Source: Cenococcum geophilum 1.58 (lineage: Eukaryota > Ascomycota > Dothideomycetes > Gloniales > Gloniaceae). From it: 64,000 nt of DNA. The DNA is taken from NCBI GenBank assembly GCA_001692895.1, contig KV748232.1, forward strand, positions 248,001 to 312,000. The letters run 5' to 3'. The position numbers and the translations under genes were made by a program. The notes below the pieces were generated by a model. That model did no database searches and was not told the origin of the DNA. It worked only from the letters and a program-made list of their open reading frames with translations. Shown here in pieces: positions 24,946 through 37,693 of this stretch. Numbering within the stretch: the first letter of the stretch is position 1; every line of letters begins with the position of its first letter.

Positions 24946-25207
24946 CTAAGCGAAAATAAGCGAAAATAGGAAAATTAAAAAATCTATTAAGTTGGGTGTC
25001 AAGTCGCTTGCCAAATGCGCCAATTGCGTAGGTTGCACAGGCTCTGCGCAAGCTGCGCGCAGGCTGTGTGTCAAAAACGTCAAAAACGTCAACGATGTCA
25101 GCGGCGTCGACTGCAGCCATTTGGCGCTCAATTGACCTAATTGGCAGCATTTGATTTCACTTAATGGGTAGTCTAAACCCTAGCCTGCGAATATTTTTCC
25201 GATGTAG
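24946..25207. other. non-RIPed GC-rich island with short repeats
   Basis: Balanced composition with GTCAAAAAC repeated in tandem (25074-25095) and several TGCGC-containing words. It ends with CCTGCGAATATTTTTCCGAT near 25185-25207, matching the end of the 1-325 block in the same orientation. The 139-codon minus-strand open frame here runs from the island into RIPed DNA and shows no recognisable domain, so I do not call it a gene. Confidence 0.5.
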
Positions 25208-25214
25208 TTAAACT

Positions 25215-26850
25215 ACTTAATCCTCTCCACTAAAACGTTTATACTAGTGTAGAGAATATTATAAAAGTTAAATAGCTATAAGCCTGCTAGCTACCTAGGG
25301 CCTTATAGTATAGCTAAATTACTTAAATAGATTATATAAGCAAGTATATACATATTAAGTTCTATAGAAGCCTGCGGATAAGTACTTAATATCTCCTTAC
25401 TAAATATATGCTTTATCTTGCCACGCACCGTCCTAACCGTCGCGTTTAATAGACATACTCGATTAAATATAATATTAGTATTATGGGTAGAGTTCTTATA
25501 ATACTTTATCTTAATTTTATAGCTACTGTTTAGGTACTTTAGTCTAAAATTAACGGCCTTATATGTATTAGGAGACCTAAGCTAGTGTATAATCCCCAAA
25601 GCTAGTATTATATACTAGAGTTTAGGCGAATTTACTAAAGTAAGATTCTACTAATAGAACAGCATCTCGCGGCTATAATTATACTATAATGTACTAAAGA
25701 AGTAAACAATAAGGGAGTAAATAAGCTGTTAGAGTATACTTATATTAGCATGTTTAACGGTATACTAAATAGTAAGAAGTAGCTTAGCTTTTTAAACTAG
25801 GCGACATATTATCCAAAACTTAATATCGCTATACGCGCGCCTACTTAAGTCCATACCGCTCTATACTTTCATAGTAAAAGCAGTAGACTAAATATCCTTA
25901 ACTATTTTTAGGAACCGCTTTAGTATAAGGCAACTAATTGTCTAAGTAACATTCTCTATACGTTCCGACAATAATAGATTAAATAGGTTAGACAGTTTAG
26001 GTATTATAGTAAGAAAACCTTAGCACTATATAGCCGTATAAAAGAGGGCTATTACGCACGCTATAAAGCCCTGCTTAATAATTAGTACTACTTAATAGTA
26101 CTTAGCGTTCTTCTGTATAAATAGTGCATAATTTTATAGAGTAATATTAGATCTTAGACAATAGTGCGCCTCCTTTTAATAGTCCTTAGGCTCTAAATGC
26201 GTGCATATAATAGTATTATATAGGTTTATCTTAATATAGAACTATAAAGGTATATTAAGGAGCCAGTCTTAACGGTTAAAAGGATAACCCATATAGGCCT
26301 ATTTCCATTTTACTAACCTAATATAATATATAGTAAGCTGGTCACTATAGGTAAGCCAAAGCTATAGGGGTTATCCAGAGCCTAAAGTCTAAGCTAGGTA
26401 AGGGAGATATTATTATAGACGCCGTATATACTCTAGATAGTACCCTCGTCTTCTATTATAGTACTAAATTACTAAAACTTAGTCTTTCTAGTATTAATAT
26501 AGTATACACTTAGTATTTAAGAAAAAGGATTACTTTTAGTAAAAACGCGCTCCACCCTATATAGATAAACCTCCTTTATTGCGCTAGCAATAAGGTAATA
26601 GCCAATCTTTACTATTAACTCGCTTTTAATAAAGCCAAGTAACTAGCAGATATTATTCAGTTATAGCAGTTTCGTTAAATTGTGTATTAATTAGCAGAGC
26701 CTAGATAAAGGTAATTCTAGATAAAATATAATAGTAGCGGTTATTAGCGAACGTATAATAAATATATAACTAAGCAATTTATCGCATTTTATATCTTTAA
26801 AGTTTATATTATTATATATAATTACTATTTATAGGTTATACGCTAGGGGT
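25215..26850 (-). pseudogene. DUF6589-like fungal protein, RIP-broken
   Basis: A long minus-strand frame is coherent for over 500 codons, interrupted only by TAA/TAG. In order it shows EVYLYRVERVFTKSNPF (about 26580), NPYSFGLPIV (26370), the DWLLNIPL.FYIKINLYNTI block (26260), KNAKYYQVVLIIKQGFIACV (26090), STAFTMKV.SGMDLSRRAYS (25880), YSREMLFY (25680), and TYKAVNFRLKYLN..YKIKIKYYKNSTHNTNIIF near its C-terminus (25440). The pattern 'PYSFGL..., DWLL.IP..FHI.MN, REML, KAVD..LE.LN' is what I recall of the DUF6589 family, large uncharacterised proteins found in many copies in fungal genomes. That recall is not a search result. Premature stops throughout make it a pseudogene. Its RIP state says it belonged to a repeated family. 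The N-terminal part beyond 26850 was not resolved. Confidence 0.55.
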
Positions 26851-27233
26851 CTTAAAATACCTCTATAAATATTAGCCCCTAAAGAAGTCTATAAGAGCCC
26901 TTTTAATTAGCCTAAAATTTTATAGAAATTTATAGTAACTTATAAAAGTTTATAGAAGCTCTTTTAATTAGCCTAGGAGTTTATAAAAGATAATTATAAG
27001 ATAGTTAATATACTTCTACCTCTTTAGCAATACTATTTATAATATAATATACTAAATAATAGCTATAATATAGCCTAAAGCCGGATAGCGTTTTAAATAC
27101 CCTTTTTTTTGCCTTAGATCCTATAAGATAAATATCTATAAGTAAAGAAGTTAGACCGCTTTTTAGCTCTAGGGGAATAAATTATACTAGTAATAGTATA
27201 TACCCATCTAACTAAAGCGTTCTAACCCTTTAC
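26850..27233. other. AT-rich DNA between the DUF6589-like fossil and the chromovirus
   Basis: No gene. A CTTTTAATTAGCCT-containing ~20-bp sequence is directly repeated (26894-26912 and 26955-26974). It ends with the CTTCT target-site copy. Confidence 0.6.
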
Positions 27234-27238
27234 CTTCT

Positions 27239-27659
27239 TATAACGGAACCTTATAGCAAGTACTACGGTAGGCTCGTTATTAGGCTAGGTGTGTAGGTAT
27301 TGCAAGTAAATTAACAACGTAATAATAACTGGTGGAGTGGTTGCCCAATAGATTAACTCTAATTATATTCTAAGAATTACTACAAGGAAGGAACTATCTA
27401 GGTAAGGACTAAGGGTCCTTAAATACATAACCGTACTCCTATAAAATCCTTCTTATACGTAATATACGTGCGCTCTGTCTGCTCTATTATAGATTATATA
27501 GATTATATAGATTATACAGATTATATTATATAACTTAGTTACTATTCCTTATTATATAGTTCTACTGGATCTATCCTGGACCGTGCTTATATTAACTAAC
27601 TAGCTTTTTTTAACTCCTCTCCAAGTAGTTATAATATTATACTTAAAGCGTTCGTAACA
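27239..27659 (-). repeat. 3' LTR of the chromovirus
   Basis: Plus strand TATAACGGAACC ... TTCGTAACA, 421 bp. A repeated TATAGATTA-type run lies near its middle (27490-27530). Confidence 0.92.
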
Positions 27660-28827
27660 CTATCTCCCTCCTCTCTATCTTTGTTCTTAAAGATTCTAAA
27701 TATCTCTAAGTTGTTTACTAGAGGTATAATATCCATCTAATTAATTTGGTTAATATTATTACTTATTATACCTAAAGCAATCTCTCTTTCGTCTACAGTC
27801 CGATATGCTCGCACTATTACTGCTATATTGTCGCTAGGTGAAATAATACTATCTCCGTGTTCTCGTTGTGCGAAAGAGGGGTTAGTTTATGTTACACTGG
27901 CGAGTCCCTTATCTTAGCAACCCTTTTCTTATATGGAGTGCACTAAAGCGAATATTCATTTATCTTACGACGTTCGCTCTATATCTAACGTTAAGTATAT
28001 ATATCCTATAACTCTTAATAGTTTACGAGTTTTCTAAGTAATTTGTTATAAGGTTTTATGTTTGATCTGCTGCTATAAAGCTTAATAGTAAGCTCTTAAG
28101 CGCTCTTAATAAACTATGGTAATCGCAAGAGGCGGAATAAGAGGCTGCGGCTACTTAACAGCGTGCCTTTAAAACTTGTCTTTTAGCCTCTACTCGTCTT
28201 TTACGTCTTAAATAGGTTTATAAGAAGGTGCGTTTTAAGGAGTAGAAACTTGTAGAATAAGGTCTATAGGAACTTGGTGATAAGAGAACCGATTCTCCTC
28301 CTGTAAAGGAAATAACTCCAAGTAATTCAGCAGTTACTCTTCCTAGGTCCCTCTTAGGTAACTTATTCTTTAGCGATCCTTCTTTAATATTACCTAACCT
28401 ATTTTCTTTTAATACTCCTATACCTTTCCTATAGCGTTTTTTAAATTCTCTAGTAGTTCCTAGGTAGTCTTATTATAGCCTATCCACTTAACCTTATACT
28501 ATATTTTATTATTAACGTCCTTATAACTAACGATCTTTAAAACTTGCCATTTGTCTTCCTCTTATCCTCTATACGTGTCTGCTTCGTAAACTAGTGGCTT
28601 AATATTCCTATATACTAGCTCTAGCATTGCAATATGCTGTATAGGGTAGATTTTTATCTTAGCTGGTAGGTTTAACTTAAACGTGATCGGTAAAATCCTT
28701 TACGTAATTTTAAAAGGTCCTAGTCTAACATAGTCCAACTTTTTACTTAGTCGTTAACTTTTAAAAATTTTATATAGTAGCTATACTTTATCTCCCTCCT
28801 TAAGATCTAGTCCCTTAGATCTCTTAG

Positions 28828-31286
28828 CAGTGTGGTCAGTAATAAATCTTATCGCGATAAGATCAATCGATAATCATTTATCGCTTATCACTCGCTTATT
28901 TCAATAATTTCGATAATATCTTGGCACACCCTACTATAAGAAAAATATTAAATCTCTCGGTTTCTTTATGCATTATATACAATTATGGCTTCAGAAGCTA
29001 ATTCCTCTCTTCTTACTGATACTCTTAACTCGATTAAGGACTCTAGCACACAACAAGAGAGGAATATAAGGTCCGCAGTTTATAAATACTCCCGCAAACC
29101 GAACGCTAATAAGCCAAAGCGTAATAGAAATAGCCGGAAGCTTATCTACTGCTCCAAATGCTCGTACGGCGGATTATTAACTACCAACCTCTGGAATTAC
29201 CTAAAGTCGAAGCATCAAATTATTATGGAAGTAAGCGACAGTAGTACTAAAGTTGCAGCATGCAAGAAATTAAAGCAACTCTATAATAAAGCTTCTGCCC
29301 AGAATAATATAACCAAGTTTAATTCCCATATACTAAAGAAGATTCTTAATAAGGACGTTATTAAGCAGGCTCTTCTTAACTTAATTATTATACATAATCT
29401 TCCTTTCCGGGCGGTTGAGTGGCTAGAACTCTATGTACTCTATTAGGCCCTAAATCCGGAATTAAGAAGCTATATCCCAGCATCTCATGCAACTGTTGCT
29501 AAAATGATTAATAATTCATTCCAATTATAAATGGATATCGTACGGAAAAAGCTCTAGTCTGCGTTAACAAACATTTATCTTGCTGTTGATATCTGGACCT
29601 TACCAAATAACTACCTTCTTCTTACGATCTGTGCTTACTTTATTAACAACCAGGGGGAGCGAATAAAGGCTCTTCTTGCTCTTTATACAGTAGCTAGTTA
29701 TAGTAGGGTAGACCAATAGAATACTTTACTTCCAGTTCTAAAGAACTTTGGAATTATACGAAAGCTTAGAGCCATTATTGCCGATAACTCCGGTATAAAC
29801 AACACTCTCTACCGTACGATTAGTTAGTGTCTCCTTAAAGATAAATATATTAAATGGGATCCCACGCAATAGCGGATCCGTTGCCAAGGCTATATTATTA
29901 ATCTTACTATCTAAGCATTCTTATTTAAAGATGTTATTAACGTTAAGCAAATTAAGTTATACGAAAAGGATAAGGAGAGCGGGGAGGAACTTAGTAAAAA
30001 GGAAAAAAAGGATAAGCAAGACGTATTTCGGCGTATGGGTATACTTGGCAAGCTTCATAACATTATCGTCCATATACGCTCCTTAGCTATACATACGAAA
30101 CTGTTCGTAAGCTATACAGGGAGAAGGATTCCACTTAATAACCGTACGCGATAGAACAGCTAGTTTTACATGCTTGTTGTAGCGCTTTAGTATAGAAGTG
30201 CGGTTGACAAGTATATAGAGGAAAACTTATTAACGCTCCTAAAGGACAGTCTTACTCCACAAAACTGGCAACTACTTCGCATAATATCAGAGTTCCTCGC
30301 ACCCTTTGAGAAAGCAACTCGGAAATTACAAGGTAATAATGCAACGCTTAACCAAGTGCTTCCTATAATGGACATTCTTATTAAGCATATAGACAGGGCT
30401 CTCGTACGTCTATCCACATTTCTTACTTACAAAAACTAACGCTATAATAGAAACTACATCGTGCTAATAAGGCCTTTGTTTCTAGAATTAATTATTACTA
30501 GGTAAAGTTTAATAAGTACTACACAGAAACTAATAGGTCGCCTCTTTATACAGCTGCTCTTATTCTTCACCTTAAGCGTTATACGAATTATATCAAGAGA
30601 TATTGGCCAGAGAAGTGGCAGAAGGACGCCTTGTTAAGGGTTAAGAACCTTTAGAAGAAGTACCGAGACGAGCATGCAGTTTCTATATCGTATAAGAAGG
30701 AGCCTAAATCTAAGACACAGGAAGAATAGCTTAACTTATTTAATCGTATTAAGCGGGACATCAATAATAAGTATACCCGTCCAGCAAGCTAGGACGAGTA
30801 TAAGGATTACTATTCTAGAGAGCCGTATGACCCCAAGGTTTCTGCAATTCAGTAATAGGCGCAGGAGCAGCAACAAAAGCGTTAGCCACGGCTTTCAGCA
30901 TTTGCATTCAAAGTTCTATCAATTCCTGCAATGAGCGATAACCCTGAGAGAGTTTTTTCTAGTGGGCGTCGTACGATATCATAGGAAAGAATAAAGCTTG
31001 GAGTAGAAACGGTTAAAAAAACAAAGTGCTTAAAGAGTTGGTATCAAAGTGGGGTCTTAGAGGGGGAAGTGGCCAGCGTTGACACCTACACGAACCATAC
31101 ACTACCTATACACGGACCTACTACCAATCAACAACTATTAATCATTAATCCTAACGGAATAATACTAGATTAGGCCAGTGCATTACCTAGATAACATAAT
31201 ATGGATTTTATTATAATTATTTCAATCAATAATAATCAATTATAATAATTTTATTATTTATTATTGCTTTATTATTGACCACACTG
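28828..31286 (+). mobile_element. hAT DNA transposon inserted in the chromovirus
   Basis: 2459 bp with terminal inverted repeats CAGTGTGGTCAGTAATAAA (left) and CAGTGTGGTCAATAATAAA (right, reverse complement). A perfect 8-bp target duplication TCTCTTAG lies at 28820-28827 and 31287-31294. The TIR and 8-bp duplication are diagnostic of the hAT superfamily. It contains one transposase frame on the plus strand. It is less RIPed than the Gypsy element around it, so it arrived later. It separates the integrase core of the host element from its C-terminal chromodomain. Confidence 0.96.
28985..31173 (+). pseudogene. hAT transposase, RIP-inactivated
   Basis: The start is the first ATG (28985), 157 bp inside the left TIR. 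The N-terminal 60 residues are Ser/Thr/Asn-rich, then a BED-type zinc finger YCSKCSYGG...LKSKHQI (residues about 54-80). The RNase H-like catalytic part shows IYLAVDIWTLPNN (first Asp) and RAIIADNSGINNTLY (second Asp). The C-terminal dimerisation region shows LSIPAMSDNPERVFSSGRRT and ERIKLGVETVKK (30920-31020). The first uninterrupted segment ends after 153 codons (TAG at 29444). About fifteen in-frame TAG/TAA follow, nearly all explicable as CAG, CAA or TGG after RIP, plus one frameshift near 30425-30435 beside an A5 run. The non-stop residues are well conserved, so inactivation is recent relative to the other fossils here. Confidence 0.92.
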
Positions 31287-34200
31287 TCTCTTAGCATTAT
31301 AGTATTTCTTTATTCTTTGCTGTACTACCTTAGCTGTTTCCGTAAGGTTCTTATAAAGATTTATTAATGTCTCCATTCTTTACTTAGCTATGCTACTCGT
31401 TTTCTTTACTTAATATAGCGATAATAATATTTTTAGCTCATATCCATAATTCGCCTTAAATAGTGATATACCCATTTCTTCTTATAGTGTTGTATTATAT
31501 ACAAACTGTATAACTAGTAATAGTAATACCTAATTATTCTATATGTGATTAATATAGTGCCTTAAATACTACTCTAGTGTCTAGTTTAATCTTTCCGTTT
31601 AACCGTCTATCTGCGGATAATATACGGTAGAAGTTACTGCTTAAACTCCTTACTCTGCTAAGAATACCTCCTAGAATACTGCTATAAATCTTAAATCTCT
31701 ATCTAATATAATTTTACTTAGTACTCTATATCTTATAAATACTTCTTTAATATAGATTCTAGCGATATCTTCTACTAATATCTCTTCTGTACACGCTATA
31801 AAGTATCCCCACTTCGTAAGCTTATCTACTATTACTAAAATCGCGTTATAATCTNNTNNNGTAATAGGATCTCTTAANTTTAGCAACTTAATAATAAAGT
31901 CCNATAATATAACCTCCTATAGTCTCTCTAGTATTTTAATAGGTTATAGCCCTCCATATAGCTTATGCCTCGTTAGTTTATTCCTTTAGTAATCTAGATA
32001 TTCCCTAGTGACCTTCCTGGCTATCCTTTAGATTCCGTTAATAATATACTCCTCTTAGAGTCTTAATACTAAGCTTATAGCTCCATTATATCCTTAAGTT
32101 AATCCCTTATAGAAATCTTCCACAAATTGCTCTGCTATGCTCTTTAGGATATACTTTACTTCTTAGTTTTCATATATATCCAACTGTAGATCTTCTAGCT
32201 GTGCTTCTAGAATCCTTTATACCTAAAAGCTTTCTAGTAACTTATAAACTTTCTCTAGTTTATCTTCCTAAGTTACTATAATTTTTAGATAATTATACCT
32301 AATTAATTTATCTATGTCTTTTCGCAATAAGGCCCCTAATAGCTTTTTATTATTCTGTAGTTCAGCCTTTTAACTTAACGCATCGGCTCACGTATTATCT
32401 GTACCCTTAGTATACTAAATCTCGAAATAGTATTCTATAAGCATCTCTACCCATCTAACCTATCTTTAGTTAAGTTCCTTTATTATTAGGAATCCTATTA
32501 GGTTCTTATAATCCGTCTTAACTATAAATGGTTTCTCTATACCTTATAAAAATGCTCTCTATTTCTTTAATACTATAACTATACCTAATAACTCCTTGTT
32601 ATAAATATCATAGTTTAACTCTAGTGGTATTATCTTCCAACTATAGTATGCCACTAGATGCTATCCGTTTAAATACTTTTATATAAAATATACTCCTAGT
32701 ATAAAGTCTAATATATCTATTTCTATAACCATCTCTAGACCTAGTTAATAGATTTTAAGAACTAGCTCCTAGGTAAATAACCTCTTAACTTCCTTAAATA
32801 GTTCTTATTACTCCTTTCCCTATACCTATAGTTCTTCTTTCTTTGTTAACCGCGTAAATAGTTTAATATCCTTTAACTATTACGCTATAAACCTTCTATA
32901 GTAATTGCAAAACCCTAGGAACGATCTTAACTATATAACGTTCTCTAGTTCTTACTAATTCACTATAGCTTCAATCTTCTTTAGATCTATGCTAAGTTAG
33001 CCTAGTTTAATAATAAATCTAACAAAATCGGTCTTCCTAGTAAAGAACTCGCATTTCTTAATTGCTACTAGCATCTGTTCTTCTTATAGTCTTTTTAAAA
33101 CCCATTTAATATATTCTCTATATTCTTCCTCGTTTATTAAGTAGATAATAATATTATTAAGATATACTATAATAAATTTATCTAAATATTCTCTTAACAC
33201 ATTGTTAATTCGCTTCTAAAACGTTACTAGTACATTTATAAGCCCGAATTACATAACTAATGGTTTATACAGTCCTTCCTTTAACCTAAAGGCTACCTTC
33301 CATTTGTTACCTTCCTTAATCCTAATCTAGTAGTACGCCTATCTTAAATCTATCTTCGTAAAGATTTGCGCATTACCTATCCTATTTTAAATTTCGCTAA
33401 TTAAGGGTAAAGGATACCTATCCTTTCTAGTAATGCTATTTAACTATCTATAGTCGATACACAGCCTTAGCTTGCCATTTTTCTTTAGGACGAATAGTAC
33501 TGGATAACCCGCTAATAATTGCGATGGTCTAATATATCCCTTTTATAAGTTCTCCTAGATAAACTCTTTTAATACTCTACCTTCCTCTTTAGTAAGCTTA
33601 TAGATTAGAAAAAACCTTAGACTTATTTCTAGTTCCAATTTTATCTTATAGTCCTATACTACATACTCTAACAGCTTTTCACTCTCTAGTAACCATAGTT
33701 TTTTGCCGTACTTATAGTATTTCTTTAGTATATGGCTTGGTCCTTTTTCTATTTCTTTATAGGTCGCTCCTACTTAGTACCATACTAACTTGGCTTATTA
33801 TCGCATCTTACGGCGTTAAGTATCTCTAATATTAACTTAACCTATAATCTAATTAATCTTTAGATTATATTCCTGTAACTAAAGCATTCCTAGTACTACC
33901 TTATTATTCCCCAATAGTAATATATTAAAAGATATCTCAATCTATTTCCCTTTAATGGTTATCTAAATAGGTCCTGTTTTAAGATTAATAATACCTCCTC
34001 TATAGGCTATCGGATCTCCTAAAATTATCACTAAGGGGTAAAGACATTCCTTTTGTCTATATAGTAACCCCATTTTTTTAACTGCTATTAGCGAGATATA
34101 GTTCCTTATTGCTCTACTATCTATTAATGCCTTAAACTGTTAATCTTGCCACTTAACTTATAAATTTAGGTGTTGTCCTTAAATTCCTTTAAGGGTCTAA

Positions 34201-37200
34201 GGCTCTACTACTAGTTCCCTCTGGTCCTATAGGCCTCTACTTTTCCTAACTATTAGCCGCTTAATTCTATTTGTACTTAGTCTAACTTAGGCTAATACTT
34301 AGTTCGCTTTTTATCCTTAATATGCCATAGATAGGTGTTCTCTGAACATTCCCACCATTATTATCTATCTAGGTATTCTTCCGTAAGGAATCTTCCTGGT
34401 TAAAGTATTAAGTCCCCTTGCTCTTAAACTTCTACTAGGTGCCAACCATACATATACTTAGCGTTTTAATATTTCGCCTCGTCCGTTAACCAATATATCC
34501 TCACTAGATATTTCTAATTCTTGTTTTTTAGTGCTCTATGCATATTACACGTATTATCTACGCATACTATCCACGATAGTGTGTAATATACTTAATGTTT
34601 TGGGTTAACTCTCGGCTTATCTTCGTCCTTAAGTTTAAACCTTTCTTATATTAATTTAAGCGTCGCGACTTCGTTCGCAGGTACTAAGATTTATCTTTCG
34701 CTTCTCTAGTCCTCTAATTACTCCTCTAGATCTTTTAACGTTATAATTAAGGCTCCTTTAATATAAGTTATAGCCTTCTCTGTAATCGGGTAGTCTTAGA
34801 TAACTTTCTTATCTAACCATATATAGAAATCTTCCTACTCGTTATTGTATCTTTATCTATACCACTTTTAGTATAACCTCTTAAGTGTATATAGTTTATC
34901 CATAAGGAAGTATTTTCTTATTACTGCGTTGTAATAACCTTTGGTATATCGTTCCTTAAACCTAGTTAGAATCCCTAAATCCTCTTCTTGTTCCAGTTTA
35001 GTAAGCCACTTAGCCCTTAGTGTGCCTACTTTTGGCCTATTAGTAATTCTTTGTATAGGTGCTCTGTCCCTTATACGACCTAGCAGACTAAATCTCTTAT
35101 CTATTTTCTGCTCTTGCCATAAGGTAATTCTTACTCTAAATTCCTCTATAGTTTCCTTTCTATCGCATCTTATAAGTGGATCCCTAAAGTCTTTACGCTT
35201 CTTAATCTTAATATTAACTTTTTAATCTTTAGACTGAACACTGCGTTTAACTAGTAAGTCCTCTAGGTCTATATATCTGTCTCCTAGTCTAACTGCTGCC
35301 TGTATTGCAGATTCTCTAATCTATAAAAAAGCTCCTTACCTCTTACCTATAGGTGTCCTTATTTATACTCCGAATTCTTAGTCCCTTAGATTCTTTAATC
35401 CTAAGCTTGCTTCTAACTTAAGCTTAGCTCTCGCCTTAGTCCAACTAGGCGTCTATAGTGTTCTCATCTCGTCTTAAGAGTCTTAAATCTTATCTATCTT
35501 GTCTTGAGAATTTAATGCCTGTGGGAAGCTCTGTCCTAAGCTTATTTATATATTTCTAAACTAAGCTACTGCTCTACTCCATCGGTTTTTATCCATTATA
35601 GGTCCTTAAGCTGTCCTTATCCTGTCTATAGAATCTTAGATCTCTTTTATCTCATCTTAAGAATCTTAAGCCTTTAGCCTTTTGCCTTTATTAAGTAGTA
35701 AGCTAGCACTAGCAGTCGTCTACTTGCTTAATCTCTTTTAGATACTACTCCTGCTGTCTTATAAAGTAATAGATGTCGTATCTAACGGTGTTATAATACC
35801 CTTTACTAAACATTGCTTTATAGCGGTCTTAGTTTCTGCTTCTAATATAACTTCTTTAAGGTTTATACGTTCCTAGTAAACTGCCTTTATTTCCTTATCG
35901 TCTATAAATGTTTCGCCTGCATTAAATTCATCGTCTTTGATATCTAACCTACGCGATAGTTTATTGGTTCCTCTATACTCTATAGATTTTAGCTCCTATA
36001 GCCAATAGCTTGCGCCATACTTAGCGTCTTTATAAATTTGGTATGCGTTATTATAATAAAACGCGAAACTTCTAATTAAATACTCTTTTGTTCCTTGCAG
36101 TACACTATTATCCCTCTATATGTGTGTGTCTTCTACTATTAGTCTAGTTTCCTTTATTATATAGTAACTCTAACTATCTTTATAATCCCTTACAAAATAA
36201 TCTTATTTCCTATAATTTATACAAGCTCTATCTCTAAACCACTAACTTTGCTATAGAGTCCGCCTAAACGTCTTCTACTGCTAAGATCCCTGGTTTGGCC
36301 TATGCTCCTTAGTCCTATAATTACTAGATCCTTAACCTCTAGGTTTCTATAGTTTCTTACTCTATCTCTTATAGGCTTCTTTAGTACCACTTAGGTTTAT
36401 TAGCTCTGCACTATACTATAGTTTCTAACTTAGCTTTTATCGTTACGTACTCTGCGCCTTATATAACTATAGAACTCTATCTTAACCTCTTTTAGTCTGT
36501 TCCCTTTAGAAGATCCTATTATTGATCTTAATCGCTTAATCTATTAATTCCCTTAGGGTGTCCGTATCTTCTATTAGAATAATTACGTCCTAGACTTTAG
36601 CCTTAAGTCCTTACTTATACTATGCTATAAGCGCTTTATTATTCCACTTAACTTATATCGCTAGCGTTTAGAACTACGTTATATACTTAATAGCTAAGGT
36701 TCATTACGTAATGTCTTAGAGTTTTCTTTCCACTATAGTTATTGCCTCTGGGTCTCTAAATATTTGTGTAAGTCGCTCTACAAATCTATTCTAGCTTAAG
36801 AACATAAACCGTACTTCCTAGTTCGTTGTTGTTATTCCATTTGCTTATATCTCTATAAGGTAAGGCTTAAACTATTTAAGTGCTCTTCCTAATAAGAACA
36901 ATCCTATATACGCTATTTGATCTATAGGTATTGCCAGCTTTGCTCCCTCTTACGCAACCTTAAAGTATATTTGCGTAAGAAATCCTTTAAGCTTTAATCT
37001 CTCTCCTAAGAATCTTTTAATTAATAGTAACTTAACCTTTACTACGCCTATCCCGTTAACCCTTTATTTAAGTGCCGCATTATTTTCCGTCAACTGGTTA
37101 ACTATCTCTTATAACTGTCCGACCGTTATAGGTTGCTGCGAGTTAGTATCTGCTATACTGATATCGCCTCCTAACCTTAAAGTAGTTGCCGCCGTTAATG

Positions 37201-37267
37201 GCGTCATAGTGGCTGCTTTTAGTGGCATGTTGTTTAACTTATTAAAACCGTAACTAGGTAGTAATTA

Positions 37268-37688
37268 TATAATGGAACCTTGTAGCAAGTACTACGGTAG
37301 GCTCATTATTAGGCTAGGTGTGTAGGTATTATAAGTAAGTTAACAACGTAATAATAACTGGTGGAGTGGTTACCTAACAGATTAACTCTAATTATATTCT
37401 AAGAATCACTATAAGGAAGAAACTATCTAGGTAGGGACTAAGGGTCCTTAAATATATAACCGTACTTCTATAAAATCCTTCTTGTACGTAATATACGTGC
37501 GCTTTATCTGCTCTGTTATATATTATATAGATTGTACAGATTATATAGATCACATCACGTGACTTAGTTACCATTCCTCGTCATATGGTTCTACCGGATC
37601 CATCCTGGACCGTGCTTGTATTAACTAACTAGCTTCCTTTAACTCCTCTCTAAGTAGTCGTAACATTGTACTTAAAGCGTCCGTAACA
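37268..37688 (-). repeat. 5' LTR of the chromovirus
   Basis: Plus strand TATAATGGAACC ... CCGTAACA, 421 bp, the same length as the left copy and followed by CTTCT. The gag start lies 40 bp inside it. Confidence 0.92.
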
Positions 37689-37693
37689 CTTCT

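Larger units (their letters stand above)
27239..37688 (-). mobile_element. chromovirus (Ty3/Gypsy with chromodomain), full length, split by an hAT element
   Basis: 10,450 bp including the nested hAT (about 7.98 kb without it), bounded by 421-bp LTRs and a perfect CTTCT duplication (27234-27238 and 37689-37693). The coding strand is minus. The gag start MPLKAATMTPLTAATTLRLG is at 37228, the aspartic protease (IDS block) near 34110, reverse transcriptase 33560-32900 ([22 protein letters not shown]), and the integrase core 31910-31671 (DYNAILVIVDKLTKWG). After the hAT insertion come the C-terminal integrase part and a chromodomain near 28560-28445 (KWQVLKIV..., YKVKWIGY). The chromodomain places it among the chromoviruses. 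It is a broken, strongly RIPed fossil with many breaks. The hAT insertion came after it was in place. Confidence 0.92.

Noticed and set aside
24731-25150. 139-codon open frame on the minus strand
   Set aside because: It spans the border between a non-RIPed repeat-like island and RIPed DNA, its composition is skewed and it shows no domain. A chance open frame is more likely.
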